This document shows positions 48,796 through 58,338 of a stretch of DNA of 64,000 bases, piece by piece. This DNA is from Micromonospora chaiyaphumensis. GTDB taxonomy: Bacteria > Actinomycetota > Actinomycetes > Mycobacteriales > Micromonosporaceae. A program made the position numbers and the translations under genes. The stretch lies in NCBI RefSeq assembly GCF_900091435.1, contig NZ_FMCS01000010.1, positions 186,001 through 250,000 of the forward strand. The letters run 5' to 3'. How positions within the stretch are numbered: position 1 is the stretch's first letter; each line of letters opens with the position of its first letter. The notes under the pieces are model-generated. The model did no database searches. It was not told where the DNA came from and saw only the letters and a program-made list of their open reading frames with translations.

Positions 48796-50394
48796 CTACT
48801 CGTCGCGCAGGTCGGCAGCGCTGGCCGCCACCGCGCCGATCGAGTCGGCCGCCGAGGTCAGCAGGTCCGCCCCCAGGGCCTGGTCGACGGTGAGCGTCAT
48901 GAGCGTCTCGCCACCGGCCTCGCGGCGGGCCACCTGCATGGCGGCGATGTTCACGCCCGCCTCGCCGAGCAGGGTGCCGACGGTGCCGACCACGCCCGGC
49001 CGGTCGACGTAGCGCAGGAAGACCAGGATGCCCTCCGCGCCGATCTCCACGTCGAAACCGTCCACCTCGGTCAGCTTGAGCACGTCCCGGGTGCCGGTCT
49101 GGGTGACCGTGCCGGAGACGCTGACCGTCCGGCCGTCCGGCAGCGCGCCGCGGACGGTGACGAGGTTCGGGTGGTCGACGGTCTCGGCCTGCGTGGCGAG
49201 GGTGACCTCGACGCCCCGCTCGGCGGCCAGGTGGGGCGCGTTCACGTAGGTGACCTGCTCCTCCACCACCGAGCTGAACAGCCCCTTCGTGGCGGCGAGC
49301 TTGAGCACCGACACGTCGTTGGCGACGACCTCGCCGCGCACGTCGACGGTGACGCTGGCGGCCACCCCGCCGGCCAGGGCCGTGAAGGCCCGACCCAGCT
49401 TCTCGGCAAGCGGCAGCAGCGGCCGGACGTCCTCGGCGACCACGCCGCCGGCCTGCACGTTCACCGCGTCGGGCACGAACTCGCCCTGGAGCGCCAGCTT
49501 GACGCTCTTCGCCACGGCCAGGCCGGCCTTGTCCTGCGCCTCGTTGGTGGAGGCGCCCAGGTGCGGGGTGGCCACCACGTTGTCGAAGGCGAACAGCGGC
49601 GAGGAGGTGCAGGGCTCCTTGGCGTAGACGTCGACACCGGCGCCGCCGACCCGCCCCTCGGCGATCGCGTTCGCGAGCGCCTGCTCGTCGACCAGGCCAC
49701 CGCGGGCGGCGTTGACGATCCGGACGCCCGGCTTGACGATCGCCAGCTCCTTCTCGCCGATGAGGCCCACGGTCTCCGGGGTCTTGGGGAGGTGGATCGA
49801 GATGAAGTCGCTCTCCCGGAGCAGCTCCTCCAGGCCGACCAGCCGGACGCCGAGCTGCGCGGCGCGGGCGGGCTGGATGTAGGGGTCGTACGCGATGAGG
49901 CGGGTGCCGAAGGCGGCGATGCGAGACGCGAAGAGCACACCGATGCGACCGAGGCCGACCACGCCGACGGTCTTGCCCTGGATCTCCACGCCGGTGTACT
50001 TCGACCGCTTCCACTCCCCGGCCTTCAGCGCGGCGCTGGCGCTCGCGGTGTTGCGGGCCACGGCGAGGAGCAGCGCCACCGCCTGCTCGGCGGCGGACAC
50101 GATGTTGGAGGTGGGCGCGTTGACGACCATGACGCCCCGCGCGGTCGCGGCCGGGACCTCGACGTTGTCCAGGCCGACGCCGGCGCGGGCGACCACCTTG
50201 AGACGGGGCGCGGCGGCGATCGCCTCGGCGTCGATCTGGGTGGCGCTGCGTACGATCACCGCGTCGGCCTCGGAGAGCGCGGAGAGCAGGGCGGGGCGGT
50301 CGGTGCCGTCCACGTGACGCACGTCGAAGTCGTGCGCGAGCACCTCGATGGCGGCGGGAGCGAGTTCTTCGGCGATCAGTACGACAGGATTCAT
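48796..50394 (-). CDS. serA: D-3-phosphoglycerate dehydrogenase, long form with ACT domain
   Basis: SerA catalyses the first step of serine synthesis. The 532-residue protein has the substrate/NAD domains (VVLIAEELAPAAIEVLA, KVVARAGVGLDNVEVPAA, VGVVGLGRIGVLFASRI, VRIVNAARGGLVDEQAL), the intervening domain of mycobacterial-type enzymes, and a C-terminal ACT domain (ILVFLRYVDRPGVVGTVGTL) for serine feedback. The ATG has SD GAGGACC and overlaps the stop of a 27-codon upstream frame. Location among ilv/leu genes is conserved in mycobacteria. Confidence 0.96.
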   Translation of the reverse strand: MNPVVLIAEELAPAAIEVLAHDFDVRHVDGTDRPALLSALSEADAVIVRSATQIDAEAIAAAPRLKVVARAGVGLDNVEVPAATARGVMVVNAPTSNIVSAAEQAVALLLAVARNTASASAALKAGEWKRSKYTGVEIQGKTVGVVGLGRIGVLFASRIAAFGTRLIAYDPYIQPARAAQLGVRLVGLEELLRESDFISIHLPKTPETVGLIGEKELAIVKPGVRIVNAARGGLVDEQALANAIAEGRVGGAGVDVYAKEPCTSSPLFAFDNVVATPHLGASTNEAQDKAGLAVAKSVKLALQGEFVPDAVNVQAGGVVAEDVRPLLPLAEKLGRAFTALAGGVAASVTVDVRGEVVANDVSVLKLAATKGLFSSVVEEQVTYVNAPHLAAERGVEVTLATQAETVDHPNLVTVRGALPDGRTVSVSGTVTQTGTRDVLKLTEVDGFDVEIGAEGILVFLRYVDRPGVVGTVGTLLGEAGVNIAAMQVARREAGGETLMTLTVDQALGADLLTSAADSIGAVAASAADLRDE

Positions 50395-50474
50395 CGGTCC
50401 TCGTAGACGCTCGGTTTCTTGGTCGGCCTGGAGCGTCGGGACGCCTCGCTGCGCCCCGCGCCGATCCGTGCCAT
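50391..50474 (-). CDS. Possible upstream leader frame coupled to serA
   Basis: A 27-codon frame begins MARIGAGRSEASRRSRPTKK and ends overlapping the serA start codon as ATGA. It is basic and contains four Ser. No SD precedes it and there is no attenuator hairpin after it. It could couple translation or be chance in high-GC DNA. Confidence 0.3.
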   Translation of the reverse strand: MARIGAGRSEASRRSRPTKKPSVYEDR

Positions 50475-50663
50475 GGCCGTCAGGTGCCGGCGGGAGCACC
50501 TAACAAAGGATGGTAGGGGGCGGTTCGCCCTCCGGGTCGCGGACCGCGGGGTGAGCGCCCTCACACAGCCTCGTCGCATGCCCGTCACCGGCCGTTCACC
50601 CGCGGACCGGCTGGCGTGGCCCCGTTACAACAGGAGTCAGCCGTCGCGCCGGAGGAGGCGCCC

Positions 50664-52052
50664 ATGTCGCTCGTGGTCCGGATCGCGCTGCTCCGCCCCC
50701 TGGCCCGCCGCCGCCCGCTCCGCTGGGGTCCCCGGCTGGCCGAGGCGTTGGTCACCCGGTCCCAACTGGTGAGCGGACTGCCCGGCGGGACGGCCCGGCG
50801 CCGGGCCGCGGCCGAGGAGGCCGTGGCGCTGTGCCGCCGGCTCGCCGCGGACCGTCCGGACCGGCACCGCGCGGACCTGGCCCGCGCGCTCGTGGCCCGG
50901 GTCGGCGTCCCCGACGCGCAGCCCATGGCGGAGGCGATCGACCAGCTCCGGGAGGCGATCGGGTACGTCGAGGACCCGCCCGACCGGGCGGCGCTCGTGG
51001 TGCTGGCCGCCGCCCGGGGAGGGCTGGCCGGCAACCTGTCCGCCCGCGGTGACGTACGCGAGGCGCTGACGCTGGCGCTGCGCGCCCGGGCCACCTGGGA
51101 CGCCGCCGCCCCGCTCGACGGGTGGGACCGGATGCGGCGGGTCCGGACGTTGCTGGTGCTCGGCGACTGCCGGGCGACGCTGGGCCGGCCCGAGCCGGCG
51201 CTCGCCGTACGGCAGGAGGCGTGGGACGCGTTCCGGGCGCTCTCCCGCTGGCAGCGGCTGCGGTGGCATGCGGTGGGAGCGTTCGCGGCGACGGACCTCG
51301 CCGGCAGCCTGGCGGCGACCGGCCACGCGCGGGACGCGCTCGCACTCCTCCACGCCTCCCGCGAGGACCGCGAGATGCTGCGGATCGTCCAGCCGGCGCG
51401 CGGGCGGGCGCTCACGGCACAGGCGCTGCTGGTGGAGGCGGAGTGCCGGGCCGAGCTGGGCGAGCCGGACGCGGCGCTGCGGGCGGCCGGGGAAGCGGTG
51501 GACCGACGGCGGGAGCAGGAGCCCGCCCGGCCCGGGGAGCTGGCCGCGGCGCTGCGCGTACACGGGGAGCTGCTGCTGCGGTTCGGGCCGCGCCCGGACG
51601 CCGTCGACCGGCTGGCCGAGGCGGTCCGGACGGCCCGGGGTGCCGACGACATCGAGCTGGCCGCCGCCCTGGCCCGGCTCGCCGCCGCGTGGATCGCGGG
51701 CCGGCGGTGGGACGCGGTCGAGCCGCTGCTGGACGAGTTGCTCCCCGTCTGCCGGCGGTGGGCCGACGACCTGCCGGAGGTGTTCCGCCCGTTGCTCGTC
51801 GAGGCGCTGAACCTCCTGCTCACAGCGGCGTTGGACGCGCCACGCGACCGGATCGCCGGGCTGGGCGGGGTGACCGCCGGGCGTGAGGCGGTGGAACTGG
51901 CCCGCAACCTGGCCACGGCCGACCCGCGCCACCATGCGCTGCTGGTGCGGTCACTGCGTCACCTGGCCCGCGCCCTCGCGGCGCAGGGCCGCACCGCCGA
52001 GGCGGAGCGCGCCGCCGCCGAGGCGGAGAACCTGTCGTCGGCGCCGGAATGA
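50664..52052 (+). CDS. Helical-repeat (TPR-like) protein of unknown function
   Basis: The 462-residue protein is almost wholly alpha-helical, with degenerate TPR-like units (AAAEEAVALCRRLAADRPDR, EALTLALRARATWDAAAP, GDCRATLGRPEPALAVRQEA, DALALLHASREDREMLR, RHLARALAAQGRTAEAERAA). Arg and Ala are very abundant. No enzyme domain is visible, so a scaffold or regulator role is possible. ATG 50664 has a strong SD GGAGGAGG. It ends in a 20-bp perfect hairpin shared with ilvC. Confidence 0.75.
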   Translation: MSLVVRIALLRPLARRRPLRWGPRLAEALVTRSQLVSGLPGGTARRRAAAEEAVALCRRLAADRPDRHRADLARALVARVGVPDAQPMAEAIDQLREAIGYVEDPPDRAALVVLAAARGGLAGNLSARGDVREALTLALRARATWDAAAPLDGWDRMRRVRTLLVLGDCRATLGRPEPALAVRQEAWDAFRALSRWQRLRWHAVGAFAATDLAGSLAATGHARDALALLHASREDREMLRIVQPARGRALTAQALLVEAECRAELGEPDAALRAAGEAVDRRREQEPARPGELAAALRVHGELLLRFGPRPDAVDRLAEAVRTARGADDIELAAALARLAAAWIAGRRWDAVEPLLDELLPVCRRWADDLPEVFRPLLVEALNLLLTAALDAPRDRIAGLGGVTAGREAVELARNLATADPRHHALLVRSLRHLARALAAQGRTAEAERAAAEAENLSSAPE

Positions 52053-52054
52053 CG

Positions 52055-52100
52055 GCGGCCCGCGACCCGACGCTGGGGAGAGCGTCGGGTCGCGGGCCGC
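52055..52100. terminator. Very strong bidirectional hairpin
   Basis: Two perfect 20-nt arms (52055-52074 and 52081-52100, starting GCGGCCCGCGACCC) enclose a 6-nt loop GGGGAG. It sits between the convergent repeat-protein gene and ilvC. Confidence 0.85.
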
Positions 52101-52122
52101 GTCGGAGCTGCCCGAGCCGGGG

Positions 52123-53136
<1,014 letters not shown>

Positions 53137-53195
53137 TGACTTCCCTTTCCTACGGCGGTGCCCGTCGGCCCGTCGAAAATCTGGTGGGGTGCGAA

Positions 53196-53711
53196 TCAGG
53201 CGGCGCGCAGCGCCGGGCCGGCGGTGATCGAGCGGGAGCCACGCCCGATGGCCACCGTGCCGGACTGGACCATCTCCTTGATGCCGAACGGCTCCAGGTC
53301 ACGCAGCAGCGCGTCGAGCTTGTCGGGGGTGCCGGTGGCCTCGATGGTCAGCGTGTCCGGCGCGACGTCGACCACCCGGGCGCGGAACAGGGCGACCGTC
53401 TCCAGCACCTGGCCCCGGGCGTTGCGGTCCGCGCGGACCTTGACCAGCAGCAGCTCCCGGGCCACCGAGACCTGCGGGTCCAGCTCGACGATCTTGAGCA
53501 CGTTGACCAGCTTGTTGAGCTGCTTGGTCACCTGCTCCAGCGGCGAGGACTCGGCGTTGACCACGATGGTGATGCGGGAGACGTCGGGGTTCTCCGTCTC
53601 CCCCACCGCGAGACTGTCGATGTTGAACCCGCGCCGGGAGAACAGCCCGGAGACCCGGGCCAGGACACCCGGCTTGTTCTCCACCAGCACGGACAGCGTG
53701 TGCATGGTCAT
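53196..53711 (-). CDS. ilvN: Acetolactate synthase small (regulatory) subunit
   Basis: The 171-residue regulatory subunit binds valine through an N-terminal ACT domain (MHTLSVLVENKPGVLARVSG, FSRRGFNIDSLAVGETENP) and has the C-terminal ALS_ss domain. The frame is open far upstream, but the start at ATG 53711 overlaps the ilvB TGA by one base (TGATG). ATG 53705 (MHTLSVLV) is an alternative. It boosts IlvB activity and confers feedback inhibition. Confidence 0.95.
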   Translation of the reverse strand: MTMHTLSVLVENKPGVLARVSGLFSRRGFNIDSLAVGETENPDVSRITIVVNAESSPLEQVTKQLNKLVNVLKIVELDPQVSVARELLLVKVRADRNARGQVLETVALFRARVVDVAPDTLTIEATGTPDKLDALLRDLEPFGIKEMVQSGTVAIGRGSRSITAGPALRAA

Positions 53712-55597
53712 CAGAGTTCGTCCTCGTCGAAGGCGGGGCGCACGCCCCGGGCGAACATGATCTCGTCGTTGCTGGTACCGGCGGCGACCATCGGCCACAC
53801 CATGGCGTCCTTGCCGACCACGAAGTCGATGACCACCGGGGCGTCGGTGATCGCCATGGCCGCCTCGATGGTCTTGTCCACGTCGGCGGCGTTCTCGCAG
53901 CGCAGGCCGACGCAGCCGAGCGCCTCGGCGAGCTTCACGAAATCCGGGATGCGGTGCTTGTGGGTGCCCAGCTCCGTGTTGGAGTAGCGCTCCCCGTAGA
54001 ACAGGGTCTGCCACTGCCGGACCATGCCCAGATTGCCGTTGTTGATGACGGCGACCTTGATCGGGATGCCCTCCAGGGCGCAGGTGGCCAGCTCCTGGTT
54101 GGTCATCTGGAAGCAGCCGTCGCCGTCGACCGCCCAGACCGTGGTGTCCGGCTTGCCGACCTTGGCGCCCATCGCCGCCGGGACGGCGTAGCCCATGGTG
54201 CCGAGACCGCCGGAGTTGAGCCAGGTGTACGGCTTCTCGTACGAGATGAACTGGCTGGCCCACATCTGGTGCTGGCCGACGCCCGCCACGTAGACGGTGT
54301 CCGGGCCGGCGATCTCGCCCAGCCGCTTGATCACGTACTGCGGGGAGAGCGTGCCGTCGGCCGGCTCCTCGTAACCCAGCGGGTAGCGCCCGCGCAGGTC
54401 GTCGAGCTGGTTCCACCAGTCGGCGAGGTCGGCGGCCGGCCGGGCCGCCTGCTCGGCCGTGACGGCCGCGATCAGCTCGTCGATGACATGCCGGGCGTCG
54501 CCCACGATCGGGACGTCGGCGTGCCGGTTCTTGCCGATCTCGGCCGGGTCGATGTCGGCGTGCACCACGGTGGCGTCCGGCGCGAACGAGTCCAGCTTGC
54601 CGGTGACCCGGTCGTCGAAGCGGGCGCCCAGGGCCACGATGAGGTCGGACTTCTGGAGGCCGTAGACCGCGGCGACGGTGCCGTGCATGCCGGGCATGCC
54701 CAGGTGCTGCCGGTGCGAGTCGGGGAACGCGCCGAGCGCCATCAGGGTGGTGACCACCGGGATGCCGGTCAGCTCGGCCAGCCGGCGCAGCCCCTCGGTG
54801 GCGCCGGCCTTGAGCACGCCGCCGCCGACGTAGAGCACCGGGCGGCGGGCGCTGGTCATCAGCCGGGCCGCCTCGCGGATCTGCTTGCCGTGCGGGTGCA
54901 GGGTGGGCCGGTAGCCGGGCAGGTCCAGGGTGGGCGGCCAGGTGAAGGTGGTCGGCGCCTGGAGGACGTCCTTGGGGATGTCGACCAGGACCGGGCCGGG
55001 CCGGCCGGTCGAGGCCAGGTGGAACGCCTCGGCGAGCACCTGCGGGATCTCCTCGGCCGTCTGCACCAGGAAGTTGTGCTTGGTGATCGGCAGGGTGATG
55101 CCCTGGATGTCCGCCTCCTGGAAGGCGTCCGTGCCGATCGACGGGCGGGCGACCTGGCCGGTGATCGCCACCATCGGCACCGAGTCCATGTACGCGTCGG
55201 CGATCGGCGTGACCAGGTTGGTCGCGCCCGGGCCGGAGGTGGCCATGCAGACGCCGACCTTGCCGGTGGCCTGGGCGTAGCCGGTGGCCGCGTGCCCGGC
55301 GCCCTGCTCGTGCCGGACCAGGATGTGCCGGACCGTCGAGTCGTAGAGCGGGTCGTACGCCGGCAGGATCGCGCCGCCCGGGATGCCGAAGACGACGTCG
55401 ACGCCGAGCGCCTCGAGCGACCGCACCAGCGATCCGGCGCCGGAGACCTGCGCGGTGGCGGGCTGCCGTACGGCCGGGGTGGCCGGCGCGGCACCGGTGC
55501 GGGGGGCGGGGGCGTGGTCGGCGTCGCCGGCCGGCTCGGTGGCCGGGCGGGCTCGCCGGGCGGAGTGGGCGAGGGTCTCTGGCGTGGGTCTCGTCAT
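53711..55597 (-). CDS. ilvB: Acetolactate synthase large (catalytic) subunit
   Basis: The 628-residue ThDP enzyme condenses pyruvate with pyruvate or 2-oxobutyrate. A Pro/Ala-rich tail (about 45 residues) precedes the core SGAGSLVRSLEALGVDVVFG. Catalytic Glu is in VRHEQGAGHAA, the FAD region is KSDLIVALGARFDDRVTGK, and the ThDP motif is VDGDGCFQMTNQELATC ... NNGNLGMV. The unusually long N-terminus makes the exact start uncertain. Transcription is from a leader with an attenuator (55686-55772). Confidence 0.97.
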   Translation of the reverse strand: MTRPTPETLAHSARRARPATEPAGDADHAPAPRTGAAPATPAVRQPATAQVSGAGSLVRSLEALGVDVVFGIPGGAILPAYDPLYDSTVRHILVRHEQGAGHAATGYAQATGKVGVCMATSGPGATNLVTPIADAYMDSVPMVAITGQVARPSIGTDAFQEADIQGITLPITKHNFLVQTAEEIPQVLAEAFHLASTGRPGPVLVDIPKDVLQAPTTFTWPPTLDLPGYRPTLHPHGKQIREAARLMTSARRPVLYVGGGVLKAGATEGLRRLAELTGIPVVTTLMALGAFPDSHRQHLGMPGMHGTVAAVYGLQKSDLIVALGARFDDRVTGKLDSFAPDATVVHADIDPAEIGKNRHADVPIVGDARHVIDELIAAVTAEQAARPAADLADWWNQLDDLRGRYPLGYEEPADGTLSPQYVIKRLGEIAGPDTVYVAGVGQHQMWASQFISYEKPYTWLNSGGLGTMGYAVPAAMGAKVGKPDTTVWAVDGDGCFQMTNQELATCALEGIPIKVAVINNGNLGMVRQWQTLFYGERYSNTELGTHKHRIPDFVKLAEALGCVGLRCENAADVDKTIEAAMAITDAPVVIDFVVGKDAMVWPMVAAGTSNDEIMFARGVRPAFDEDEL

Positions 55598-55678
55598 GGC
55601 GGTTCAGGCCTTCGGCTGGAGTGGGTGATGCGCTTCTCAGGGTGGGACGCGGGCGTCCCGGCGATGGTCCGACGGCAA

Positions 55679-55708
55679 CAAAAAAGCCCACGTGCAGATG
55701 CACGGGGC
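55679..55708 (-). terminator. Attenuator terminator upstream of ilvB
   Basis: On the minus strand GCCCCGTGCA (55708-55699), loop TC, then TGCACGTGGGC (55696-55686), followed by TTTTTTG (to 55679). It lies 82 nt before the ilvB start codon. Confidence 0.9.
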
Positions 55709-55710
55709 CA

Positions 55711-55736
55711 GCGCACTCTCGGTGGGGAGAGTGCGC
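55711..55736 (-). promoter_or_regulatory. Pause/antiterminator hairpin of the ilvB attenuator
   Basis: GCGCACTCTC (55711-55720) and GAGAGTGCGC (55727-55736) are perfect 10-nt arms with a 6-nt loop. The outer base touches the leader-peptide stop codon, so a ribosome finishing the leader would cover it. Confidence 0.75.
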
Positions 55737-55772
55737 TCAGGTAAGTACTCGCAGCGACCGGTTCGACGACAT
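55737..55772 (-). CDS. ilvB leader peptide
   Basis: An 11-codon frame, ATG to TGA, encodes MSSNRSLRVLT. The regulatory part uses rare codons CTG-CGA-GTA-CTT, i.e. Leu, Arg, Val (GTA), Leu (CTT). An in-frame GTG at 55796 could lengthen it. A promoter ends 7 nt before the ATG, so the leader would be read from a leaderless end. Two hairpins and a U-tract follow, then ilvB. Confidence 0.75.
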   Translation of the reverse strand: MSSNRSLRVLT

Positions 55773-55776
55773 GCGG

Positions 55777-58227
55777 CTAAGCCTGACGCATCTCACGCGA
55801 TGAGTCAACTGATCCCACATTCTGGTTCACGGACGTGGGCGTGTCGCCTCCCGGAGCGCTCTCCGCGCCCGGCCCGACCTGCGAAGATCCCTCATTCGAG
55901 GTACGCGGCGCGGGCACCTGGGCGGGCGGGTTCGAGCGGAGCCGGGGCAGCAGCGGGGACGGCCCGATCCGGGCCGGTGGGGCCGGCGCGGCGGGCGGCG
56001 CCGAGGCGGGGCGGTTGCCGGGCGAGGTGGCCGCCTCCAGCATCGCCTCCAGGTGCTCGGCGGGCACCCCCCAGCCGAAGGCCGCGCCCTGGCCGAAGCG
56101 GCAGCCGGCGGCCACCACGGCGGCCAGCTCGGTGGGGGTCGTGACGCCCTCGGCGATCACCTCGAGGCCGAGCTGGTGCCCGAGCCGCATGACGATGTCG
56201 ACCATGGGGGCGAAGGCGGGGCCGTCCCGGCCGACCGGGCGGACCGGCTCGTGCTCGGCCACCAGGCTGTGGTCGATCTTGAGGATGTCGATCGGGAGCC
56301 GGCGGAGCTGCCCCAGCGACGAGTAGCCGGCGCCGAAGTCGTCCAGCGCGATCCGCACGCCGGTGAGGCGGAGCGCGGTGAGCCGGCGGATCAGCTCGTC
56401 CAGGTCGGTGGCGACGGCGTGCTCGGTGACCTCCAGCACGAGCCGCTGCGGCGGCACGTGGTGGGCGCGCAGCGCGTCGGCGACCTGCACCACGTACTCC
56501 GGTGCGTGCAGCTCCCGGGGCGAGACGTTGACCGACACCCAGACGTCGTGCCCGTCGGCCAGCCACCGGGAGAGCTGGTAGCAGGCCTGGTGCAGCACCC
56601 AGGCGCCGAGCTTGGAGATCATCCCGCACTCCTCGGCGAGCGGGATGAACTCGTCGGGCCGCACGTTGCCCAGCTCCGGGTGGTGCCAGCGGAGCAGCGC
56701 CTCGGCGCCGACCGGGCGGACCGAGGGCAGCGACGCCACCGGCTGGAAGGCCAGCCGCAGCTCGTCGCGCTCGATGGCGCCGCGCAGCTCGTGCTCCAGC
56801 ATGGTGCGCCGGCGCAGCAGCTGGTCGTAGGTGGCGTCGTAGCGCTCGATCCGGTTCTTGCCGCGCTGCTTGGCGTAGCGCAGTGCCAGGTCGGCGTTGC
56901 GCAGCAGCAGCTCGACGTCGGTCTCCCCGCAGGCGCCGGCCACCCCGATGCTGACCGAGAGGAAGACCGGCCCGTCCGCCTCCTCGTAGGGGCGGCCGAG
57001 CACGCCGAGCAGCCGCTCGGCGACCGGCCCGGGCTCGGTGGTGCCGTGCATGAGCACCGCGAACTCGTCGCCGCCGAGCCGGGCGGCCAGGTCGCCCGGG
57101 CGCAGGTTGCCGCGCAGCCGCCGGCCCACCTCGGCCAGCACCGCGTCGCCGACGTCGTGCCCGCGCATGTCGTTGACGTTCTTGAAGCCGTCCAGGTCGA
57201 GCCCGAGCAGCACGCAGGGGACGCCGGCCTCGGCGCAGCGGTGCAGCGCGCGCAGCAGGCCGCGCCGGTTGGCCAGGCCGGTGAGCGGGTCGGTGTGCGC
57301 CAGCTCGCGGAAGTGCGCCTCCCGCTCGGCCAGCCGGCCGGCGTAGTTGCGGACGTCGTTGAGGGCCAGGTACTGCCGGGCCACCAGGGCGAAGCCCTCG
57401 ACACTGCCCGCCGCGATGCCGAACACGTCGAACCGGCCGCCCTGCACCAGGTGGTACATGGCGGAGGCGGCCATCGCGAACATCGGCACGAAGGCGTACT
57501 CGCCGTCGCGGCGGATGAGGTCGACGTCGACCTGCGGCAGGTCGACCCGGTGGGCGGCCAGGGCGGTGGCCAGCAGGCCGGCGGCGATCACCGCGGCGCC
57601 GGCGAACGCCAGGCCCGCGCCGGCCTGGCAGAGCCCGGCCGACAGGCCCAGGCCGCCGCAGGTCACGCCGGTCGCGCCGGCGCCCAGCAGGACCAGCCGG
57701 CCGCGCGGCGGGGCCGCCCGCAACACCATGATCAGGGTCAGCCCGGCGGTGAGCGCGGCGCTGACCGTGGCCAGCAGGATGGGCAGGCAGGCGACCGGGG
57801 TCGCGTCCCCGAGCAGCCGGGTCGGCGGGCTGAACAGCGCCCACCCGACGAACCAGAGCGCGCCCGCCATGATCACGCCGTCGAGCAGCAGCCGGGCGGT
57901 GGCCGCCCGGGCCGCGGCCGTGCCGGGCAGCCGGAGCAGGGCGACGCCGAGGCCGAGGCCGGCGGCCGTGGTGCCGATCGAGACGAGGGTGGCCCAGCCG
58001 GTGCGCTGGCCCTGCCGGTGCGCCCAGTGGTCGCCGGCGGCCAGCGTGCCGGCCAGCCCGAGCAGCAGGCTGAGGAGGGCGACCCCGGCGGCGGCCGCGA
58101 GCAGCACGTGGGCCCGCCGGTGCGGCCCGCCCCGCCGGCGCGCCGAGGCGGCGAGCAGGGCGGCGGCGCCGGCCGCGGCGAGCCCGCTCAGCACCGCGAC
58201 GATGACCATCCCCGGGGACGACTGCAC
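55777..58227 (-). CDS. Membrane GGDEF-EAL protein (diguanylate cyclase / c-di-GMP phosphodiesterase)
   Basis: This protein has about 816 residues. Residues 1-270 are about seven to eight membrane helices (for example VIVAVLSGLAAAGAAALLAA, LLLDGVIMAGALWFVGWALF). The GGDEF domain (about 325-490) has LAARLGGDEFAVLM with an inhibitory RxxD site (RPGD) 5 residues upstream. The EAL domain (about 500-750) has EALLRW, LEVTEHAV, LDDFGAGYSSL, IDILKIDHSLV and IAEGVTTP. All key residues look intact, so both activities are possible. The C-terminal 60 residues are Pro/Ser-rich. GTG 58227 is chosen, with ATG 58209 possible. The ilvB promoter lies in its 3' end. Confidence 0.9.
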   Translation of the reverse strand: MQSSPGMVIVAVLSGLAAAGAAALLAASARRRGGPHRRAHVLLAAAAGVALLSLLLGLAGTLAAGDHWAHRQGQRTGWATLVSIGTTAAGLGLGVALLRLPGTAAARAATARLLLDGVIMAGALWFVGWALFSPPTRLLGDATPVACLPILLATVSAALTAGLTLIMVLRAAPPRGRLVLLGAGATGVTCGGLGLSAGLCQAGAGLAFAGAAVIAAGLLATALAAHRVDLPQVDVDLIRRDGEYAFVPMFAMAASAMYHLVQGGRFDVFGIAAGSVEGFALVARQYLALNDVRNYAGRLAEREAHFRELAHTDPLTGLANRRGLLRALHRCAEAGVPCVLLGLDLDGFKNVNDMRGHDVGDAVLAEVGRRLRGNLRPGDLAARLGGDEFAVLMHGTTEPGPVAERLLGVLGRPYEEADGPVFLSVSIGVAGACGETDVELLLRNADLALRYAKQRGKNRIERYDATYDQLLRRRTMLEHELRGAIERDELRLAFQPVASLPSVRPVGAEALLRWHHPELGNVRPDEFIPLAEECGMISKLGAWVLHQACYQLSRWLADGHDVWVSVNVSPRELHAPEYVVQVADALRAHHVPPQRLVLEVTEHAVATDLDELIRRLTALRLTGVRIALDDFGAGYSSLGQLRRLPIDILKIDHSLVAEHEPVRPVGRDGPAFAPMVDIVMRLGHQLGLEVIAEGVTTPTELAAVVAAGCRFGQGAAFGWGVPAEHLEAMLEAATSPGNRPASAPPAAPAPPARIGPSPLLPRLRSNPPAQVPAPRTSNEGSSQVGPGAESAPGGDTPTSVNQNVGSVDSSREMRQA
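55780..55808 (-). promoter_or_regulatory. ilvB operon promoter inside the end of the GGDEF-EAL gene
   Basis: On the minus strand TTGACT (55808-55803), exactly 17 bp, CAGGCT (55785-55780), then 7 nt to the leader ATG at 55772. The whole promoter lies within the last 33 bases of the upstream gene, whose stop codon is at 55779-55777. Confidence 0.8.
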
Positions 58228-58338
58228 GACCTCAACTGTGCCGGATCGGCGCTCCCCGTGGGGGACCGGGTGTGCAACTGTTGGGACACGGCGCGTGTGC
58301 CCGGGGGCCACCGCGCCGGCGGTGTCAGACTGGTATGC

